From Saccharopolyspora kobensis (GTDB lineage: Bacteria; Actinomycetota; Actinomycetes; Mycobacteriales; Pseudonocardiaceae): a stretch of DNA of 64,000 nucleotides. Shown in pieces: positions 59,637 to 64,000 of this stretch. The stretch spans positions 186,001-250,000 of the forward strand of contig NZ_FNVB01000005.1 in the NCBI RefSeq assembly GCF_900108315.1, read 5' to 3'. Within the stretch, counting starts at the first letter, position 1, and every line of letters starts with the position of its first letter. The notes beneath the pieces are model-generated. The model searched no databases and was not told the DNA's origin. It saw only the letters and a program-made list of their open reading frames with translations. The position numbers were made by a program, and so were the translations under genes.

Positions 59637-59657
59637 TAAAGAAATAAGGACAACGGG

Positions 59658-59690
59658 AAAAGGGCCCCAGACCAAGTCTGGGGCCCTTTT
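59658..59690 (-). terminator. tRNA-fMet copy 2 terminator
   Basis: Perfect 15-bp arms (59658-59672 and 59676-59690) with a 3-nt loop; the T-run TTTT lies within the right arm and its complement supplies the tail on the minus strand. Confidence 0.88.
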
Positions 59691-59703
59691 ACATCCGATT
59701 TGG

Positions 59704-59777
59704 TAGCGGGGACAGGATTCGAACCTGCGACCTCTGGGTTATGAGCCCAGCGAGCTACCGAACTGCTCCACCCCGCG
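59704..59777 (-). tRNA. initiator tRNA-fMet(CAT), copy 2
   Basis: A 74-nt gene differing from copy 1 by a single base in the D arm (GAACTG instead of GAGCTG on the top strand). The same CAT anticodon, three G-C pairs and C1:U72 acceptor mismatch are present. It has its own terminator and the third repeat copy downstream. Confidence 0.93.
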
Positions 59778-59874
59778 TCGTTGTGTCCCTAACCTTACGG
59801 GCTGCCGAAGCTTAGTGCAAATCGCGAGGCCGGAAAAGTGACGCAGCACATCTTCCACCCGATCGGAGGCTCGC

Positions 59875-59922
59875 GAGCACCGCGGGGCGGAGACCGTTGC
59901 CGGTCCCCGCCCCGCGGTGCTC
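59875..59922 (-). terminator. UPF0182 gene terminator
   Basis: Arms 59875-59896 and 59901-59922 pair at 21 of 22 positions with a TTGC loop, 9 bp after the UPF0182 stop. Confidence 0.8.
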
Positions 59923-59931
59923 ATTGCCTGG

Positions 59932-62832
59932 TCAGCCGCCGTTGCCCTGCGCCTGCTCGAAGCGCCGGATCGCGTCGTCGAGCTCCTGGTAGGCCGAGCC
60001 CAGGTCGCCGAAGTTGCCGGACTGCTGGGCCTTGCGGACGTGCTCCAGCGCGGCCCGGATGTCGCCGACCGCCTTGCTCATCTCCGGGCTGGAGGTGTCC
60101 TGCCCGGGCGGCGGGGGCTGCTGCCCCGGCGCCGGCGGACGCTGCGGGTCCTCGGTCTGGGTGGCCTGGCCGGCCCCCGAGCCGAACACCTGGTCCAGCG
60201 CGCCCTGCAGGGTCTCGGAGAAGCCGACCTTGCCGCCGAAGGACACCAGCACCCTGGCGAGCTGCGGGTAGGACTCCTGCTCGTTGCGCTGGATGTAGAT
60301 CGGCTCGACGTAGAGCAGACCACCGGCCACCGGCAGCGTCAGCAGGTTGCCGAAGATGGCGTTGACGTTCGGGTTGTTGAACAGGGTGCGGTTCTCGGTG
60401 ACCTCCGGAGTGGACTCCATCTGGTTCTGCACCTGGTTCGGACCCGGCGTGAGGGTGTTCGTCGGCAGCCTCAGCACGCTGAGCTTGCCGTAGTCGTCCG
60501 GATCCGAGGAGGCCGACACCCACGCCGACATGTTCTGCCGCCGCAGCGCGGTGAGCGCACTGGTCAGCTGGAACGTCGGTTCCTTCTGCTCACCGATCTG
60601 CGCCAGCACGTAGTACGGCGGCTGCTGCCCCTCGCTGCCCGCGACGTTGCCGCGGCTGGTCGGGTCGGACGGCACCTCCCAGAAGGTTTGGGTGGAGAAG
60701 AAGTCGCCCGGGTTGTCCACGTGGTACTCGGTGAGCAGCTTGCGCTGCACCTTGAAGATGTCCTCCGGGTACCGGAAGTGGTCGCGCAGCTCGGGGGTGA
60801 CCTCGCTGGCCGGCTTGACCACGCCGGGGAACACGCCCTGCCAGGCCTTGAGCACCGGGTCCTGCTCGTCCACCGCGTAGAGCTCGACGTTGCCGTCGTA
60901 GGCGTCGACGGTGGCCTTGACCGAGTTGCGGATGTAGTTGATCTGCTGGTTCGGCAGCCGCTCGACGCCGGTGAGGGTGTCGTTGGTGGCCTCGCCCAGC
61001 TCGGTCAGCTGCGAGTACGGGTAGTTGTTCAGCGTGGTGTAGCCGTCGACGATCCACTTGATGCGGCCGTTGATCACCGCCGGGTACGGGTCGCCGTCCA
61101 GCTTCAGCCAGGGCGCCACCTTCTGCACGCGGTCCCGCGGGTTGCGCTCGTAGATGATCTTGGACTGGTCGCCGATCACACCGCTGAACAGGAAGTTCCG
61201 CTCGCCGTAGTAAGCGCCGAAGACCAACCGCTGGAACAGGTTGCCGACCGGGACGCCGCCCATGCCGGTGTAGGTGTACTGCTGCTGGTCGGTGTCGTAC
61301 TCGCGCGGCGCCTCGCCCGCGTTGCCGCCGACGATCACGTAGTCGTTGCGGCCCACCAGCTCGCCGTAGTAGACGCGCGGCTGCTCGACCGGGATGGCGC
61401 CCTGGCCGTTGTTGGCCACGTCGCTGATCTGGAAGACCGGGTAGCCGCCCTGGGTGGCGCCTTCGCGGAACGTCGAGTCGACGCGGTCGGCCGGTGCGGC
61501 GACGAAGCCGTTGCCGTGCGTGTAGACGGTGTGCCGGTTGATCCAGTTCTGCTGGTTGACCGCCAGGCCGTCGGTGTTGAGCTCGCGCAGCGCCACCAGG
61601 TAGTCCCGGAGGTTGCCGTCGGCGTCGCGGTACCGGTCGACGTCCAGCTTGTCGGTGAAGCCGTAGAAGTTGTACTGCTGGGTCAGCTGGGTGAACGTCG
61701 GAGCCAGCACGTTCGGGTCCAGCAACCGGATGTTGGGGATGGTGCCCTTGTCCTCGGCGACCTCGTGCGGCTGCAGCTGGGTGCGACCCGGGTAGTCGGT
61801 GATCTCCACCTTGTCCGGGCCGATGCCGAACGCCGCCTTGGTGGCCTGCAGGTTGCGCTCGATGGACTGCGCCTCGCGCTGGTTGGCGTTCGGGCGCACC
61901 GAGAACTGCTCCAGCAGGGCCGGCCACACCGCGCCGACGACGACGCTGGACAGCACCAGCAGCACCGCGGCCAGCGCCGGGATCTGCACGTTCTTCAGGA
62001 AGATCACCGCGAAGAACGCCAGGGCGCAGAACACCGCGATGCACATCAGGATCAGCTTGGCGGGCATCACCGCGTTCAGGTCGGTGTAGCTGGCACCGGT
62101 GAACAGCGAGTTGCGCTGGGAGAGCAGCAGGTCGTAGCGGTCCAGGAAGTAGTCGACCGCCTTGAACAGCACGAACAGCCCGGCCAGGATCGCCAGCTGC
62201 ACCCGGGCGGGCATGGACAGCTGCCCGGAGCGGCCCGCCAGCCGGATGCCGCCGAAGATGTAGTGGGTGATCAGCGCGCCGATGAACGACACGGTGACCG
62301 CGATGAACGCCCACGACAGCAGGAGCCGCCAGAACGGCAGCTCGAAGGTGTAGAAGCTGATGTCCTTGCCGAACTCCGGGTCCACCTGGCCGAACGGCAC
62401 GCTGTGCAGGAACAGCTGGAGCGTCTGCCAGTCGGCCTGCGCGGCCAGCCCGCCGATCACGCCGACCACGATCGGGATGCCCAGCCCGAACAGCCGGGAC
62501 CGCTCGGTGGCCACCGTGCGGTATCGCGCCAGCGGGTCGTCGGGGCCGCTGACCGGCACGAACACCGGCCGGTTGCGGTAGGCCACCCACAGGTTCAGGC
62601 CCAGCACGAGACCGAGGAAGACCGCGGCGACCACCCCGAGCCCGGCGCGGGAGAACAGCTGGGTGGTGAAGACGCCCCGGTAGCCGACCTCCCCGTACCA
62701 GAGCCAGTCGACGTAGGTGCCCAGCATTCGCGATCCGGCGATCAGGGCGACCAGCACGATGCCGCCCAGGATCAGCAGTATCCGGCTTCGCCGGGACAGT
62801 TTCGGCATTCCGACCGGGGGCCGCATGGCCAC
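59932..62832 (-). CDS. UPF0182 family membrane protein
   Basis: A 966-residue protein with about seven transmembrane segments in the first 310 residues (for example ILLILGGIVLVALIAGS, WAFIAVTVSFIGALITHYIF and ALAAVLLVLSSVVVGAVW). A large extracytoplasmic region has the UPF0182 motifs YYGFTDKLDVDRYRD, NNYPYSQLTELGEATND and GDPYPAVINGRIKWIVDGYT, and ends in a Pro/Gln-rich linker (RPPAPGQQPPPPGQ) and a short coiled segment. Found in nearly all actinobacteria; function unknown. GTG at 62832 follows AGGAG. A hairpin terminator follows its stop. Confidence 0.93.
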   Translation of the reverse strand: MAMRPPVGMPKLSRRSRILLILGGIVLVALIAGSRMLGTYVDWLWYGEVGYRGVFTTQLFSRAGLGVVAAVFLGLVLGLNLWVAYRNRPVFVPVSGPDDPLARYRTVATERSRLFGLGIPIVVGVIGGLAAQADWQTLQLFLHSVPFGQVDPEFGKDISFYTFELPFWRLLLSWAFIAVTVSFIGALITHYIFGGIRLAGRSGQLSMPARVQLAILAGLFVLFKAVDYFLDRYDLLLSQRNSLFTGASYTDLNAVMPAKLILMCIAVFCALAFFAVIFLKNVQIPALAAVLLVLSSVVVGAVWPALLEQFSVRPNANQREAQSIERNLQATKAAFGIGPDKVEITDYPGRTQLQPHEVAEDKGTIPNIRLLDPNVLAPTFTQLTQQYNFYGFTDKLDVDRYRDADGNLRDYLVALRELNTDGLAVNQQNWINRHTVYTHGNGFVAAPADRVDSTFREGATQGGYPVFQISDVANNGQGAIPVEQPRVYYGELVGRNDYVIVGGNAGEAPREYDTDQQQYTYTGMGGVPVGNLFQRLVFGAYYGERNFLFSGVIGDQSKIIYERNPRDRVQKVAPWLKLDGDPYPAVINGRIKWIVDGYTTLNNYPYSQLTELGEATNDTLTGVERLPNQQINYIRNSVKATVDAYDGNVELYAVDEQDPVLKAWQGVFPGVVKPASEVTPELRDHFRYPEDIFKVQRKLLTEYHVDNPGDFFSTQTFWEVPSDPTSRGNVAGSEGQQPPYYVLAQIGEQKEPTFQLTSALTALRRQNMSAWVSASSDPDDYGKLSVLRLPTNTLTPGPNQVQNQMESTPEVTENRTLFNNPNVNAIFGNLLTLPVAGGLLYVEPIYIQRNEQESYPQLARVLVSFGGKVGFSETLQGALDQVFGSGAGQATQTEDPQRPPAPGQQPPPPGQDTSSPEMSKAVGDIRAALEHVRKAQQSGNFGDLGSAYQELDDAIRRFEQAQGNGG

Positions 62833-63029
62833 AGCGCACGCTCCTGGTGACGATCAGCAGGCAGGTGGGACGGCGCCGGTGTCCACGCCACCGGCCGCCC
62901 TCGTGATGTTCAACTCTACGACCCCGGTGTGAAGTTCCTGGAAGGGGCTTCGCGAAGTGGATTAATCCGACATCTCGCCGCACCGGGGTGCGCCATCCGG
63001 ACCACCTCGGCGGTGCGACCATGGTCGGC

Positions 63030-63557
63030 ATGCCGCAGACCCCCGAGCCGGACCTGACCGCAGCGCTGCCCTCGGCCGCCCGCGAGATCGAGGAGTTCGT
63101 CGCCGCCGCCGGGTGGGACCAGCCCACCCAGGTCTTCGCCCTGGTGCCCACCCGAATCCTGCTGAACGCCGAACCCGGGCTGGCCGATCAGCTCGACCCG
63201 GACTCCGCGCTCACCCCGATCGCCCAGGAATCGCTGCCCGCCGACGACCTCGCCGAGGCGCTCGCCCGCATCGAATGGCCCGAGCAGGTGGCCGGGTGCG
63301 CGCTGGTGCAGGAGATCGTGGTGCTGCCGCCGGAGGCGGAGGCCGAACTGCCGGACGACGCGGAGGCGGCGCGGCGGACCGCTGCCGAGCACCCGGAGCG
63401 CCAGGAGGCGCGACTGGTCGCGGCGGTGCTGCGCGATGGCGGCGAGGCCTGCGTGATGCGCCTGCGCGCCGAAGGCGACGAGCCGGGTGAGCGCATCGAG
63501 GACCGCTCCCTCGCCCCGAACCTGATCACCGCGCTGCACGCCACCTTCGCGGAGTGA
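63030..63557 (+). CDS. PPA1309-type protein
   Basis: A 175-residue acidic protein. The conserved segments SAAREIEEFVAAAGWDQPTQVFALVPT, VAGCALVQEIVVLPPE and HATFAE fit the actinobacterial PPA1309 family, typically encoded beside UPF0182 and a YlbL-type PDZ protease, as here. Function unknown. ATG at 63030 is chosen to match the family's N-terminus; ATG at 63021 is the alternative. No clear Shine-Dalgarno is seen, so it may be leaderless. Confidence 0.78.
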   Translation: MPQTPEPDLTAALPSAAREIEEFVAAAGWDQPTQVFALVPTRILLNAEPGLADQLDPDSALTPIAQESLPADDLAEALARIEWPEQVAGCALVQEIVVLPPEAEAELPDDAEAARRTAAEHPERQEARLVAAVLRDGGEACVMRLRAEGDEPGERIEDRSLAPNLITALHATFAE

Positions 63558-63805
63558 CCTGCCCGCTCGCGGCCGGAGCGAACAGGTGGCCAGCGACCAC
63601 GTTCGAGTGAACTTTCTTTCCAGGGTCGGTGGCCGCCAGCAGGACTTGGCGGACAAGCCGCAGGCGCACCGCCCATCCCGCAACTCGCTCAGCGTTCTCA
63701 GCCGTCGTCTGGTGCGCCGGGAGGGAGACGGCTGTCCAGGCGGCGTCCGAGATTCCGCTGGTCCACCACTGAGCAGGGTGCGACCGGGAAGTCCTCAGCG
63801 CCCGT

Positions 63806-64000
63806 TCAGCAGCTGGCCGGGGTCTTGCCCGCGCGGAGGTCGTCGAGCGCCTTGGTGGCCTCCTGGAGAGTGCCGACCTTGGCCAGCTGCAGGCCTTCCG
63901 GGGCCTGCGCCTTGGCCTCCGCGCAGTTGTCGGCGGGCACCAGGAAGGTGGTGGCACCGGCTTCCCTGGCCTTGACCATCTTGAACGGGATGCCGCCGAT
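63806..64000 (-). CDS. YlbL-type PDZ/Lon-S16 protease, C-terminal part (cut by window edge)
   Basis: The last 64 codons read IGGIPFKMVKAREAGATTFL, VPADNCAEAKAQAPEGLQLA and KVGTLQEATKALDDLRAGK, then TPASC and stop. The G-G-[IV]-x-x-K and VPxxNC pattern is the end of the Lon-like S16 domain (the lysine and following strand near the active site) found in YlbL-type membrane-anchored proteases. The catalytic Ser, the PDZ domain and the N-terminal anchor lie outside the window. It is convergent with the PPA1309-type gene; the 248-bp gap holds nothing recognised. Confidence 0.85.
   Translation of the reverse strand: MGGIPFKMVKAREAGATTFLVPADNCAEAKAQAPEGLQLAKVGTLQEATKALDDLRAGKTPASC

Noticed and set aside
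59230..59777. The initiator tRNA pair as att sites of an element
   Set aside because: Only 400 bp separate the copies, no integrase is present, and both genes are complete.

Overview
The window is very GC-rich, codes densely on both strands and uses GTG or TTG starts in many genes. It carries actinobacterial hallmarks: UPF0182 next to a PPA1309-type gene and a YlbL-type PDZ protease, an FprB-type ferredoxin reductase, an LVIVD-repeat/DUF305 exported pair, DUF574 methyltransferase, DUF6158 and DUF1326. It reads as chromosome of a Pseudonocardiales actinomycete, perhaps Saccharopolyspora; the genus is a guess. No rRNA, CRISPR array, complete insertion sequence, prophage or replication origin was seen.

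Left part (1-21 kb): accessory genes. These are a MarR/PP2C-phosphatase pair; a MerR regulator divergent from an SDR with a textbook 19-bp-spacer promoter; a DUF5710/HNH protein; an AurF-like diiron oxygenase followed by its likely electron donor FprB; a VOC protein; a small P-loop kinase; a methyltransferase; a secreted S33-type peptidase; an orphan protein; MOSC and DUF4037 proteins; a DUF4132-family giant with a small upstream partner; and the LVIVD/DUF305 pair. Two short SDR gene relics lie here.

Middle part (21-52 kb): tRNA-Ala; a PaaK-like CoA ligase; NDH-2 with DUF6158; several MFS and APC transporters; a DUF885 protein; a DUF1326 gene under two RicR/CsoR-like copper operators; a UvrD-like helicase with a NERD-like front end; regulator/target pairs with visible operators (TetR, MarR, tandem Lrp); a frameshifted RibD-type reductase; a MoxR/VWA pair; and a predicted catabolic regulon. 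The regulon consists of a TetR regulator, an amino-acid permease, an amidohydrolase and a thioesterase/enoyl-CoA hydratase/acyl-CoA ligase operon, linked by GATC-type palindromes. A convergent intergenic region holds sixteen GGCTCC repeats and two composite palindromes.

Right part (52-64 kb): conserved core. ssrA (tmRNA, tag ADKSQREFALAA), an amidohydrolase, smpB, ftsX, ftsE and prfB all lie on the minus strand, followed by a PadR regulator, two initiator tRNA genes, UPF0182, the PPA1309-type gene and the 3' end of a YlbL-type PDZ protease.

The most unusual non-coding observation is a G/C-hairpin element repeated just beyond the terminators of three stable-RNA genes (tRNA-Ala, tmRNA, one tRNA-fMet). 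It lies on the same strand and 21-26 nt past the terminator each time. Gene functions are assigned from motifs read by eye; no database search was run.
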